From positions 4,650,001 through 4,714,000 of the forward strand of contig JABRWF010000001.1 in assembly GCA_018343915.1 (NCBI GenBank): a DNA stretch of 64,000 nt, given 5' to 3'. The notes under the pieces were generated by a model, which was given only the letters and a program-made list of their open reading frames with translations, made no database searches and had not been told where the DNA came from. Positions within the stretch are counted from its first letter, which is position 1; each line of letters begins with the position of its first letter. Shown in pieces: positions 50,061-60,092 of the stretch. Position numbers and translations under genes: made by a program. The DNA comes from Agroathelia rolfsii. Taxonomy: Eukaryota; Basidiomycota; Agaricomycetes; Amylocorticiales; Amylocorticiaceae.

Positions 50061-53000
50061 ATGCTACCTACTAGCAACTGCAACGTTCTTTACCCCACTA
50101 TCGCGCAATATGACCCCGTCAGCAAGCTTGCAGCCGTCGAGGTGAGTGCCAGCAGCTCTTCTTAAGTGGCTTTTGTTTGACTTTGTTTTCATTCTCTTGA
50201 AGCAGGGTGCTATCTTGAACACCACTAAGGTACTTCTCGTCACTTCTATCCGTCCTAAAACCTCACTCACATCGCTTTCAGAGCATCCACTCTCCCATTG
50301 CGGCTGACCTGCCCATTGACCATCGCCTCTTGCCACTTTTCCGGCTTCACAAGAAGCTTGGTAAAGGCGCTTACGGTCTTGTCTGGGAAGCCACTTTTGT
50401 TCCCACCGGGCAGAAGTTTGCGATCAAGAAAGCCTGTCTCAACGGCAAGAATGACCTCGATTTTCAGCAGGAGTCCCTCATGCTCCAGGAGCTCGCTAGC
50501 ATCGAAGGCACTCTGCGCTTGCACCTGGCTGTTCATGACACCAACGCAGCCTACCTTGTCACCGATCTTCACTCCGGCGGCAGCTTCTGGCACTTCCTAG
50601 CCTATCAGGGACTTACCTATCTTGACCGCGAACAAGCTATATTCTACTTCCAACAGCTCATTCGAATTGTCACCGATATGCACATGGATGGCTTCATTCA
50701 CCGCGACATCAAGCTCGACAACCTCCTTGTTGACGATAACGGCAACGTCGTCCTCGGGGACATGGGAATGGTCCACGAGTTCGAGATCCCCGAATCGTGG
50801 TCGAGCCTCACACCTCTCTCCCGCCTGTCAGCTATCTCATCCCTTCGTCCTTTCACCAACATTCAGGGCACCCCCAACTACATGGCACCCGAAGTTTGGG
50901 ATGCGCAGACGGATCGAGGCTATGGGCCAGCTGTGGACTTCTGGGCCGCTGTCGTTTGCTACTTCGTTATGCGAACGGGTCGTGTGAGTGGTCATAACGT
51001 ATCCCTCAATTGATAGCATTATAATTGAAGCGGCTGCGTAGGATAATCTTTGGGCTCATTATTTGGAAGAACCGTTCCCCAATATCGAAGAGTTAGCTCG
51101 CCGTATAATTGAGGAAGATATCCGTATCTATCCTGAAGATGAGCTTAGCCCGATTGAAGTGGACTTCTTCACTCAGGTTGGCGCTTTTTGTTTGATTTCT
51201 TAATTCAAATATACTGAAAAAAAAAATCCCAGGCGCTCAAGAGGAACCCTCAGGAGCGTCTGAGTCCACAACAGCTGATTGAGCACCCGCTCTTTTCGCT
51301 CTTTGGAAGGTACTTCGATTGATTTGCCCTGTTGTTCTATCTTCTAATGAATCCTTTATGCATCAGGGATTGGGACGATCTGGGAGAACCACCTCTGAAG
51401 CCTGCGTCTCGCCCGCCCCCTCCTGGACTAGGTGTCGATGCGGCAGATGTCTTCGAGCTCACGGACCCTGCCCCCGATAGCCTTCTTGCGCGCGCAAACT
51501 TCAACTGGGCTGCGGATGACTTCAAGGTCATGATCGAGCGCTTCGTCGATCCTAGCCTTCTGTCCTCTCCACCCGAAGAGTTCTTCAGTCTCTCCCTGTC
51601 CACTTTCAGGCCTCAGGTCCCCGTTGCTGACGACTCCGACCGCACGCTTATTCCTACTTCAGCAAAGGAAGTGTTCAAATTCTCCAACTTAGTGGAAAAT
51701 CCGGTCAAATCAATTGCCTCACCTGCTCCCGTCTTCGCTGCCAGCTTTACGCAATCTACGCCTGCCATCAAGAAAAACCCCGAGAATAGGATGAAGAGGG
51801 CTAGGAAACCGGTGCCGCCTCTGATCCCCTCGGAGGTACTTACTTCTTCTTTAAAGAAGAAAGCTCCAGTGACGAAGCCAAAACCGAAGACGGCCAGAAA
51901 GCCGGTGCCGGCCATGCTCTCAGAGGCACGACTTTTCCCACTTGTGGATATCAAGAGCGCGGAGCCCAAGCTGAAGAGGGCTAGGAAGCCGGTGCCTCAG
52001 CTCACCTTGTCCTCCAAGACATCGGCTTCCCCGCCTGGTGCGCTGCTCATTGGGGCGAGTCAGGTTATTAACAAATCTCAGGGTGACGACGTAGCAAAAG
52101 CTGTCCCTCGCGTAGCTGTGAACAAGGGGCCAGGCATAGTTAAAGTAGCTCCTCGCCCAACTCCGAAGCCTTTGGTTCCCAAGCCAATCTCCCCCTTGTC
52201 CTCGCCAATGACAAAGTCCCCACAACATCGTCTGGTTCCGCTTCGAGGGAATAATGACAAGAATCCGAATTCTGAGGTTAAGCCTACCACGACGACTCAT
52301 AATTCCAAGATACCTCTTCTCGGTGTAAGGTCACCACTACAACCTCTAGCAATGAACGGCACTCGCATTCCCCGTCCTGTCCCCTCTCCTTCGCGTCTGC
52401 CCCAGAACCTGACCGGCAAGTCAACTGTTTCCCCCAAAGCTTGCAGAACAAAAGAGGACGCGAAGCTCCCCCCAGCTTCAACAACAACTCGGACTCCCGC
52501 ATCTCCCCGTCAATTGCCAAAGCCGCTCATGCTTAACACCAGGCTCCCCTTGCGACCTGCGATGGGAAATCCTCGTGTTGATCCTGGTAAAGTTGCTCCA
52601 TTGCGCCGTCCTTTCCCAAGATCGGTTAGCAAGCAGATCGTCAATGTTTGCCTACCCTCACCGACTAAGGAGGTGAATGGTTTATCAGCAGCCAAGGCGA
52701 CAGCAGCCCTTTCTCCCAGGTCGTCGCCTTCGCCTAAGCTGCCGATCGCCCAAGGCACACTTAGGCACCCATTGTGGCCGCTCGCAGATAAGCGTCAAAT
52801 GCATCATCGTCTATCACCGAGATCGCCTAGCAAGAAAATCCACCCGCCTAGGGGAAAAGAAAACAAGGCATGCTGACTGCATCTATTCTACCGGGTCATA
52901 CTCACCATTCATCCTCTTAGGTGCCTCTCCCGATTGCTAGGCTACCTCGACGACCTCTTATGATGAATAGTCCCCCTCCGAAGGCGAAGATCCATCAACA

Positions 53001-53991
53001 GCCTGCTGTCGTACTCTTGCCCTTATGTTCACCGTCAAGCTCGGCTAGCAAGCGGACCATCATTCCTTGCACGATTTTGGCCAAAGAGAACATAGATACG
53101 GCTGCATCTGCGCCGGTGGTGAAGGCGACTCCGGTTCAGAGTAGTTTTCCCAGTCAGTCGTCAACTGCCAAGCTACCTCTCCCTTGTATCAAGCTACCAC
53201 CGCGTTCCCTTCCTCTTGCCAATGCTAGCCCCAAGAAGCATCAAAAATACTATGCCGCCCCTGCTTCCATTACTGCCATCCCAATCAGGAGCGCAAAACC
53301 CGTAGACACAGCGAGTCGTCCTGCTCCTGTCCTCGCTCCTGGCATTGTCCCTCCTGATTTTACTCACAGCCAGTCTCGCTCTAATATTACCAAAAAACCA
53401 ATTATTGGGGCTGAGAAAGGTTGCTCGGCGGATCATACGGCACCATCAACACCAGAGCGTACTGTTGCTTCTTCCACAAGTTCTCAAACTCAAGAGACGA
53501 ACAAGGCTCCATTGTCAATGAGTAACAATGGAAAGAGTCTATCCACCACCCCCACTATCATGTGTCATTGCTGGCCCGCTCTTGTCGGCGAGGCATGTAT
53601 GTTGACGCCCTCCAAGACCACCTCATCTCCATCATCCGCCGAAAAGTCTAAGCAAGGCCGCAGCACAGTTCTTACGAGACTTCCGCGCGCATTGGCTCAG
53701 AAACGTATCACTGGTACTGTCGCCGCTCCCCCAAACAAATGCAATAACCATTATCATTATCCTCTCACGTCTATGCTGCGGAAAACACGTCTCCTAGGGC
53801 TTACTATCAGCGGAATACCGGCACTTACTAAGCCCGCTTCAAAACTAGCTTGCACAATCATTGAAGACTCGGAGAGTGGTGGTCATTACCAGCCACAAAC
53901 CACGAAAGAATATATCAAATACAACAACGGGTTCGAACAAGGGGATATTATGAAGAAAAACGCGATGTTGCCTACAGTAGGCGTAATCTGA
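50061..53991 (+). CDS. Serine/threonine protein kinase with long Lys/Pro-rich tail
   Basis: Seven exons: 50061-50141, 50206-50229, 50282-50983, 51042-51176, 51233-51309, 51367-52867 and 52921-53991, in frame, for 1196 residues. The kinase domain spans about residues 54-340: LGKGAYGLVWEA (Gly loop), FAIKKA (Lys near 84), HRDIKLDN near 175, GDMG in place of DFG near 196, and GTPNYMAPEVW. Then a tail of about 850 residues, Pro/Lys/Ser/Arg-rich with no predicted fold, carries three copies of a KRARKPVP-like motif (near 51795, 51890 and 51975). Exon 2 is only 24 bases. The last intron (52868-52920) begins with GC, and the frame resumes perfectly after it. If that intron is not spliced, the protein ends at a TGA 9 bases further. 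The substrate is unknown. Confidence 0.82.
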
Positions 53992-54562
53992 TACTGCTTC
54001 AGGCATTGCGTGTATCTTTTCTTTCCTTTTACTCTTTCCTGTCTTTTGTTTTCTCTTCTTTCCTTTTTCTGGATGATTTTTTGCATCTGTTGGTTGCGTT
54101 TTGGATTTTGGATGAATTCTTTTTTATGGTCACGTTTACGTACGAGGATTGGTGCTTCAAGAACCTTTCTTCTTCTCCCCTCCATTTTTTATGCGGTGAT
54201 AACAATAATCGATGTCGCAATAATCTGTTACCTATCATGTCTTCTTTTTCTTCTTCTAATTCTGCTTATTCTATTTCATTCCACCATCACTCTCCCTCCC
54301 CCCCCCCGACATTATGTCGACTTCATTTCTCCTGTCCTTCTCTTTCTCTTTCTCTTTCTATTTCTTTTTCTCCTTCTCCTCTTCTTCTTATTTTCTCTGG
54401 ATAATTATTTCGGGTATATATAGAACGAGAACGACGATAATGCAAAACGTGCTAGAAAAATCCTTGATTTAATTGGTGCAGTCCAAGAGTAACGTGAATT
54501 ATTCGAGACATTTCACGCATTTCATAGATGTTGCGCGCGCCACTAGCGGCATCAAATTCGAC
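53992..54562. repeat. Pyrimidine-rich tract downstream of the kinase gene
   Basis: From about 54005 to 54400 the + strand is strongly T/C-rich with runs of TTCTTT and a run of C near 54300. It is probably the 3' flank of the kinase gene. No gene is seen; frames across it are low-complexity artefacts. Confidence 0.5.
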
Positions 54563-54715
54563 TATAGTCGACTCGCTCTAAAGGTATGCTGATCAGTGAC
54601 GCCAAGACAATGTACCTTTTGAGGGAGTATGCCCTGATAGGGCTGCTGGATGTCTACTGGAAGACTCGGAGTTTTGCCTGCCGTGGCGGTGCAATCCCCA
54701 GCCTTTGTAAGCAAG

Positions 54716-54993
54716 GAATCTGTAACGGCGCAGCATTGCTTGTCATGGCCCCGCTATGTCAGATCGGTCACGCCGCGCTGCAGGGCAGCGGGCGTTCGTT
54801 AGTAATTTCATATTCTCTCACGCTTAGTGATGCTCGGTCGTATTTCTTGTCTGTTGCATGTGGACGATGGATTTGGGAGGAGATAGTATTTTAGTATAAA
54901 TACCTGTCTGCTCTGTGTGCGATACAGTAGCTTTGAACCAACCCTTGTGCCTGTTATTTCATTGTTCGATCTCGTGACAGCCGTCACAGAATC
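54716..54993 (+). mobile_element. Solo LTR (268 bp) with target duplication GAATC
   Basis: The LTR body is 54721-54988, from TGTAACGGCGCAGC to CAGCCGTCACA, with GAATC repeated immediately on each side (54716-54720 and 54989-54993). It differs from the LTRs of the full element at only a few positions, and lies in the opposite orientation. It is nested inside the inverted-repeat element. Confidence 0.92.
54895..54902 (+). promoter_or_regulatory. TATA box of the solo LTR
   Basis: TATAAATA lies about 175 bases into the 268-bp LTR, the expected place for the U3 promoter of an LTR retrotransposon. The same octamer is found in both LTRs of the full element on the minus strand (55344-55351 and 58902-58909). 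Confidence 0.6.
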
Positions 54994-55257
54994 AGACAGC
55001 TGGTTTCGCCAGCAGACCCTATATAGTAGGATATAGTATTACCGACTAATAACGCACGGGGTATCTCCTTATATGGAGATGCATTATTAGAGCGTCTGGC
55101 GTAAATGAATTTCATGCCTTTTGCGCTCCTTCCTCCCGCATACCAACTTGGTGACGCTAAGAGTTGATGACTTATGAGAGATTATGCCCTGACAGAGCTA
55201 TACCTTTAGAGTGAGTTGACTATACACGGCGGAGGCAAATGCGTGCTAGAGAGTGAC

Positions 55258-55525
55258 TGTGACGGCTGTCACGAGATCGAACAATGAAATAACAGGCACA
55301 AGGGTTGGTTCAAAGCTACTGTATCGCACACAGAGCAGACAGGTATTTATACTAAAATACTATCTCCTCCCAAATCCATCGTCCACATGCAACAGATAAG
55401 AAATACGACCGAGCATCACTAAGCGTGAGAGAATATGAAATTACTAACGAACGCCCGCTGCCCTGCAGCGCGGCGTGACCGATCTGACATAGCGGGGCCG
55501 TGACAAGCAACGCTGCGCCGTTACA
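55258..55525 (-). repeat. 3' LTR of the Gag-only element
   Basis: 268 bases, identical by eye to the partner LTR at 58816-59083. In element orientation it follows the Gag stop codon by 36 bases. A short purine-rich run (AGAAGGG) just before it may serve as the polypurine tract. Confidence 0.9.
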
Positions 55526-55561
55526 TGCGCCCTTCTGGACACCGTCGGGGTCCACACTCCT

Positions 55562-58500
55562 TCAGTCTTCTTCGTATGCTCCTTCGTCGGCCTCTGCATC
55601 GGCTTCACCATCATTCTGATCTTCTTTGGCATCTTCGCGCCCTTCGTCGGCACCCTCGTGGTCTTCTTCAGCATCATCACAACCATTATAACCCACCTCC
55701 ATCTCAGCTCGAGGTTGATCGTCCTTTGCCGCCGTGACCTTTGTGGTAGTGGGAAATCGGCCACCGCTGCTGTTGCTGCTCCTTCCAGGCCTAGTGCACT
55801 TTCCGTTGCTCTTGCTCCGCTTTATATTGATTTTGTCCGTCTTCTTAACATGATCTTTGGCTGTCGAGCCGCGGACCACAGCAAAAGGGCTGTGATGAGA
55901 TCGGGGTGAAGCATGAGGATGAGCCAAGGGCAAGGAGGCTGGGGGGATGGTAGAGGTGTGAAAGGTGTTGACAGCATTGCAGGTGTATGGGTCATGGGTA
56001 TCAGGGCGCTGGGTGTGAGAGAGAAAAGCTGAGAGGGGGAGGTTGGGATAGGAGTGAGACCGGGCGAATGAGCAATAATCGAGGCGAGGTTGGTGTTGGA
56101 CAAGGCGGGTAGTGTCGGTAGAGCAGAGGTCATAGAACATAGATAGCTGGTCATTACGGAATACATATGGCTTGACGTGGGGAAATGTAGAGTCAATGCC
56201 GATCATATAAGTTGACGCAGCCCAAGCTTCACAGGTATGGCCAGGCATATAGGTAGGTCGAACAAGCCGGTAGCCAGCATTGCCTGCCAGTGGATTCTCC
56301 ACAACGAGCTCATTATGGCCCAACAGAATCATGTTATCACAGTACTTCAGTATGCCAATGCTCTTAGGCAATTGCATACAATTCCGAAGTGTCGATGACG
56401 TCAGAACAAAAGATCGACCAGGGACTGAATAACGGACTTGTTGATCCGGCGCATAGATCGTTGTCACAATACCGAGATCAATCAAGTTTTCTCGCTGTGC
56501 CCTGATGATTGGCACCTTTGAGTACGTGGGTATATTACTCTTGAGCACAGGAAAATCATAATCAAATCCCACAGAATATAGAGATAATCCTGAGAGCTTT
56601 GATTCTATGCGTTGCCGTTCTATGGCATCATAATCAATCTCTACGCTTGCATTACCAATATCATTTAAGATAGGAGTATCTAGAGGGCTAGAACCACTCC
56701 CTTTGACTCGATTGCTATCTGGGCAATTTCGACTCATATGCCCAGGTTTCTCACAATTGAAGCAGAGCCCCTTTTCGGCTAGCTCGCGCTTCTTGCTGTC
56801 ACCGAATTTACGGTTCTGTGATAAGCCCAAAGCCCTTGATTCGCTGTTATCAACTGAGGCTTGGCTAATATTCCCAATGGACAAACCATCTTGTCCGAAA
56901 TACTGGGGCTGTAGCTGAGATTTGCCATCTCTGCCACTTGAGCCACTGGTACCACTGAGGCTACCAGATCTATTGCTTAAACCACCAGAGCCGTTACCCA
57001 AGCCAGCTGTGGCTGAGTGTGACTGTGATTTCCTATGACGGTAGGAGAGTGCACGTTGCAATGACTCCGCCTTTTCAACAAGTGAATCAAAGTCACGGCT
57101 TGCAAATGAATATCCGTGCTCAAAGAGCATGCTTTGCAAATCGGAATTAAGACCGTCAAAAAATTTGTAACACTTGTTGATAAGCCCAGAGCTTTCGCCT
57201 ACAAACATATACAACTCAACAAGATACTCAGCAAACTCACGAACGCTGCGGTCACCCTGTTTAGCCAGAACGATTTTCTGCAAAATAATTTCGCCAAAAT
57301 TGAATGGGAAGCAATAATCAAATAGCTCCGTAAAAAACCTAAACAATGTCCATTCACATCTGTTTGTGCTTACATTGCGCTGGTAAAACTTGAGCGCTTT
57401 GCCCGTGAGAAAGTTACCCAAAATGGAAACTTGCATATCACTTCTCACGCGTCCGAAAATTACATAATCGGTACCCTGCGTTAAGAACTTGGTGTATAGT
57501 GATGGACTATCTGAGCCGTCATACTGATCCGGCTTGATTGGATCTATCCGGATGCGCCTGGACCGGTGCCTCCTCTTGGATTTCAAATGGCGGTGGCCTC
57601 GCCGGTTGGCTCGGTCATCCGTGTCATCGCTGTCCTCAGAGGAGGAACTTGAGTCAGACGGGTCGGGGTCTTCAAGCAAGCGGTTCAGCTCCCTTCCTAG
57701 GAAGGAGTCTGGATCAATTTGCTGGTGTGGCTTCAAATGATCATTCTCGATGAATGTTACTACATTTTGAGGCCTGTGTGAAATTTCGGCCGTTCTGTTA
57801 GCCATACTGATTGAGCCGACGCGCAAGATCTCCTTAGGCACACGCCGTGCAGTGCTCCGGATCTTGGCTTCCTGATTAGCCTGTCTCTCAGCTAACAGTT
57901 GCTCATTGATTGAAATCAGATGCTTGATCTGCTCCAAGTATATCTGAGCATCTGATTCATTGCTTGTTTTTTGGCCTCTGGCCTCTTCAATATTCGTGCC
58001 CTTAGGCTTTGATCTACTCACGCCCTTCGGGGCCTTTCTGAGTGAATTCAATGCGGCACGCTGAGCATCCACATCCATGTCAGGGTCATCTTCAAATGCA
58101 CCCCAATTGCGCGGGTCAACACCCTTGCCCTTGAATGAAACACGAGCAGTGCCAGTGTCGCTTATGTCAGCATCAGATTCGTCGCGCGCTCGTTTCGCGG
58201 CAAGTTGCCTTTCTCGGCGATTGAGCAACTCCCGCTCTGTCGGACTGAGGGCATTCTCAGCCATTGCAATAGCATCTTCCGGGTGAATTACCCTTCTGGG
58301 TGTATTAAACGTATCCAGGCTCATAGCCCTCAATCTGCGTCGCTCCGGACTCCTGGTTCTGTCACCAGAGTCCCTAGACTCAGTTGGCTTGGCTGGTATG
58401 AAACCACCAGGTATATTGCTTATTGCAGACAAAATACTATTGTTATAATCACTATTTTGGGTAGTGTCTACTTCATGAATAAGGCCGTCCTGTGACGCTG

Positions 58501-58663
58501 AATGATGGTCACGAGTCCGCGACTCAAGTGACTTATGAGCAACAGGCCGCGCCTGCGCTTCTCGGGTAGCAATTTTTTGCTTCCGGCTAATGACTTCGTC
58601 GGTTCCGGTCGCACCGGTTCCTGACGGGTCCTTCATGTCCTGACTACGTGTCGTCGGGGCCAT
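55562..58663 (-). CDS. Retrotransposon Gag-like protein, 1033 residues
   Basis: One uninterrupted minus-strand frame from ATG at 58663 to the stop at 55562. Residues 1-330 are polar and charged. A Gag capsid-like domain (about 345-520) contains IKPDQYDGSDSPSLYTKFL, LTGKALKFYQRNV, WTLFRFFTELFDYCFP and the REFAEYLVEL helix, the pattern of basidiomycete Ty3-type Gag. A single CCHC zinc knuckle, CFNCEKPGHMSRNC, follows near residue 640. The 390 residues after it lack the D-S/T-G of an aspartic protease and end in a highly acidic tail; I do not recognise that part. The intact frame fits recent activity. Gag assembles particles that package element RNA. Confidence 0.9.
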   Translation of the reverse strand: MAPTTRSQDMKDPSGTGATGTDEVISRKQKIATREAQARPVAHKSLESRTRDHHSASQDGLIHEVDTTQNSDYNNSILSAISNIPGGFIPAKPTESRDSGDRTRSPERRRLRAMSLDTFNTPRRVIHPEDAIAMAENALSPTERELLNRRERQLAAKRARDESDADISDTGTARVSFKGKGVDPRNWGAFEDDPDMDVDAQRAALNSLRKAPKGVSRSKPKGTNIEEARGQKTSNESDAQIYLEQIKHLISINEQLLAERQANQEAKIRSTARRVPKEILRVGSISMANRTAEISHRPQNVVTFIENDHLKPHQQIDPDSFLGRELNRLLEDPDPSDSSSSSEDSDDTDDRANRRGHRHLKSKRRHRSRRIRIDPIKPDQYDGSDSPSLYTKFLTQGTDYVIFGRVRSDMQVSILGNFLTGKALKFYQRNVSTNRCEWTLFRFFTELFDYCFPFNFGEIILQKIVLAKQGDRSVREFAEYLVELYMFVGESSGLINKCYKFFDGLNSDLQSMLFEHGYSFASRDFDSLVEKAESLQRALSYRHRKSQSHSATAGLGNGSGGLSNRSGSLSGTSGSSGRDGKSQLQPQYFGQDGLSIGNISQASVDNSESRALGLSQNRKFGDSKKRELAEKGLCFNCEKPGHMSRNCPDSNRVKGSGSSPLDTPILNDIGNASVEIDYDAIERQRIESKLSGLSLYSVGFDYDFPVLKSNIPTYSKVPIIRAQRENLIDLGIVTTIYAPDQQVRYSVPGRSFVLTSSTLRNCMQLPKSIGILKYCDNMILLGHNELVVENPLAGNAGYRLVRPTYMPGHTCEAWAASTYMIGIDSTFPHVKPYVFRNDQLSMFYDLCSTDTTRLVQHQPRLDYCSFARSHSYPNLPLSAFLSHTQRPDTHDPYTCNAVNTFHTSTIPPASLPLAHPHASPRSHHSPFAVVRGSTAKDHVKKTDKINIKRSKSNGKCTRPGRSSNSSGGRFPTTTKVTAAKDDQPRAEMEVGYNGCDDAEEDHEGADEGREDAKEDQNDGEADAEADEGAYEED

Positions 58664-58815
58664 GGTACAAGATAACAAAGTGGGGAGATATGTGCGAGTG
58701 TGTAGTGTGAAGAAAAGTCGTCCAGTGCCGTTTCAACAACCTTGTGGGATGATCAGTCCCGCGGGCCAGATGATTAGGCAGTAAAAGACTTGGAAAGGGT
58801 GACTTGTTAAAAAAA

Positions 58816-59083
58816 TGTGACGGCTGTCACGAGATCGAACAATGAAATAACAGGCACAAGGGTTGGTTCAAAGCTACTGTATCGCACACAGAGCAGACAG
58901 GTATTTATACTAAAATACTATCTCCTCCCAAATCCATCGTCCACATGCAACAGATAAGAAATACGACCGAGCATCACTAAGCGTGAGAGAATATGAAATT
59001 ACTAACGAACGCCCGCTGCCCTGCAGCGCGGCGTGACCGATCTGACATAGCGGGGCCGTGACAAGCAACGCTGCGCCGTTACA
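58816..59083 (-). repeat. 5' LTR of the Gag-only element
   Basis: 268 bases, matching 55258-55525. In element orientation it carries TATAAATA (58909-58902) as probable promoter for the Gag transcript. The sequence just inside it (TTTTTTAACAAGTCACCC in element sense) is where a primer-binding site would lie; I cannot name the tRNA. Confidence 0.9.
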
Positions 59084-59193
59084 GTGACCCATCTCTAGCT
59101 CCGTCCGTCATCACACTCGTCTGCTCAGCTTGCTCTTTTTGACCCACCCACCCTTCCTCAATCATTTACCTTCTTCCTTTGGTTATTGTGGCC

Positions 59194-59378
59194 TGGCTTG
59201 TTAGAATATGTGATCCATGTGCTGGGTCACATGATTCTGTCTTTATATTTACGGTAGTTTACATTATTGTTTACTATCCGTTTGACTACGTACAACGATG
59301 TACAAGTAGACAAGCGGAATACAATACTTTGTGTCGACCGCTGCTCATTGTCGTCGCTCGTCGTATTTTAACATGGCT
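59194..59378. mobile_element. Solo LTR (175 bp) with target duplication TGGCT
   Basis: The LTR body is 59199-59373, TGTTAGAATATG to TTTTAACA, with TGGCT on both sides. It is a close copy of the one at 40801-40975; both are exactly 175 bases. Its last base plus the target duplication creates an ATG at 59373. Confidence 0.88.
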
Positions 59379-60092
59379 GCCAGCCAGAAGGGAAGCGATC
59401 AGCGAGAGAAGGTGAATACCACCCACTTCGCTGCTCACCTCTATTTCCCTCAGGTTTACAAGCCCAGCCGCGATCGGAAAGCGCGGAGCGCTTTCGTCCA
59501 ATACTGCATCCAGACTACATAACGTGCTCCAAAGATCACGCTTTGGATGGGTTGCCGAACGTTCGCCCCGTTACATCAAACTTTGATCGCGTTGTAGCGC
59601 AGACAAAATCGCGTGACTATTTCTATACCTTGATCACGTCTCTGTAATTTGTCCCATCTTCGCACCTCTATGCCTCTCAAGCTTTCTGGTTATCTTTTGG
59701 AAATTGCGAGATTCTTGTCGTGGCCACACTCCTCCACCTACTTACTATTTCTCTAGTTATCAGTCTTGTATATTATATACGGATGAGCCACCAAAAGTGC
59801 ATACAAGAGGGTGACTTTTCCCTCTCTCTTCTACTTCCAGTGCACATGCTGTTACTGCTCCAATCACGCATACTATTGATTAAGATCAAAGAATCAACAT
59901 ATTGACCAACCAGATGATTGAAAGAGATTAAGAGGATCAAGGCATCTCATCAAAGTGGATATATGATCAGGCCAAGCAGATATATCAAGTCCTAACACTG
60001 GTAATTATCTCCCCCCCCCCCTTCCTTTCTTTTCTTGCCCATCCTCTGTTGTACAAGTTTGTATCTAAAGCAAACCTGGATATCACGTCAGA
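59374..60092. other. Intergenic with a short GC-rich frame next to the solo LTR
   Basis: A 49-codon frame begins at the ATG formed at the LTR junction (59373) and reads MAASQKGSDQREKVNTTHFA and onward to a stop at 59520-59522. Its base composition is more coding-like than its surroundings, but there is no family match. The rest is promoter side of the membrane-protein gene, with a run of C near 60011. Confidence 0.3.

Larger units (their letters stand above)
54563..55224. mobile_element. TA-flanked terminal-inverted-repeat element (MITE-like), interrupted by a solo LTR
   Basis: The ends at 54563-54588 and 55199-55224 are inverted repeats of about 25 bases with two or three mismatches, sharing the core CTCTAAAGGTAT. 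Both outer edges read TATAGTC, consistent with insertion at TA as in Tc1/mariner elements. Removing the LTR and its target duplication leaves about 385 bases without coding capacity. An internal block reading TATGCCCTGA-AG-GCT occurs near both ends (about 54630 and 55180). Confidence 0.6.
55253..59088 (-). mobile_element. Gag-only LTR retrotransposon, complete, with target duplication GTGAC
   Basis: Two 268-bp LTRs (55258-55525 and 58816-59083) bound a 3.8-kb element, and GTGAC is repeated at its outer edges (55253-55257 and 59084-59088). By eye the two LTRs are identical, so the insertion is recent. The element reads on the minus strand and encodes one long protein with a Gag-type domain and a zinc knuckle. 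There is no protease, reverse transcriptase, RNase H or integrase. It therefore needs enzymes from another element. The LTRs begin TGTAACGG and end CCGTCACA in element orientation. Confidence 0.93.

Noticed and set aside
54004..54423. Overlapping Phe/Ser/Leu-rich frames of more than 130 codons downstream of the kinase gene
   Set aside because: They are translations of a pyrimidine-rich tract, open in all frames because T/C runs lack stop codons.
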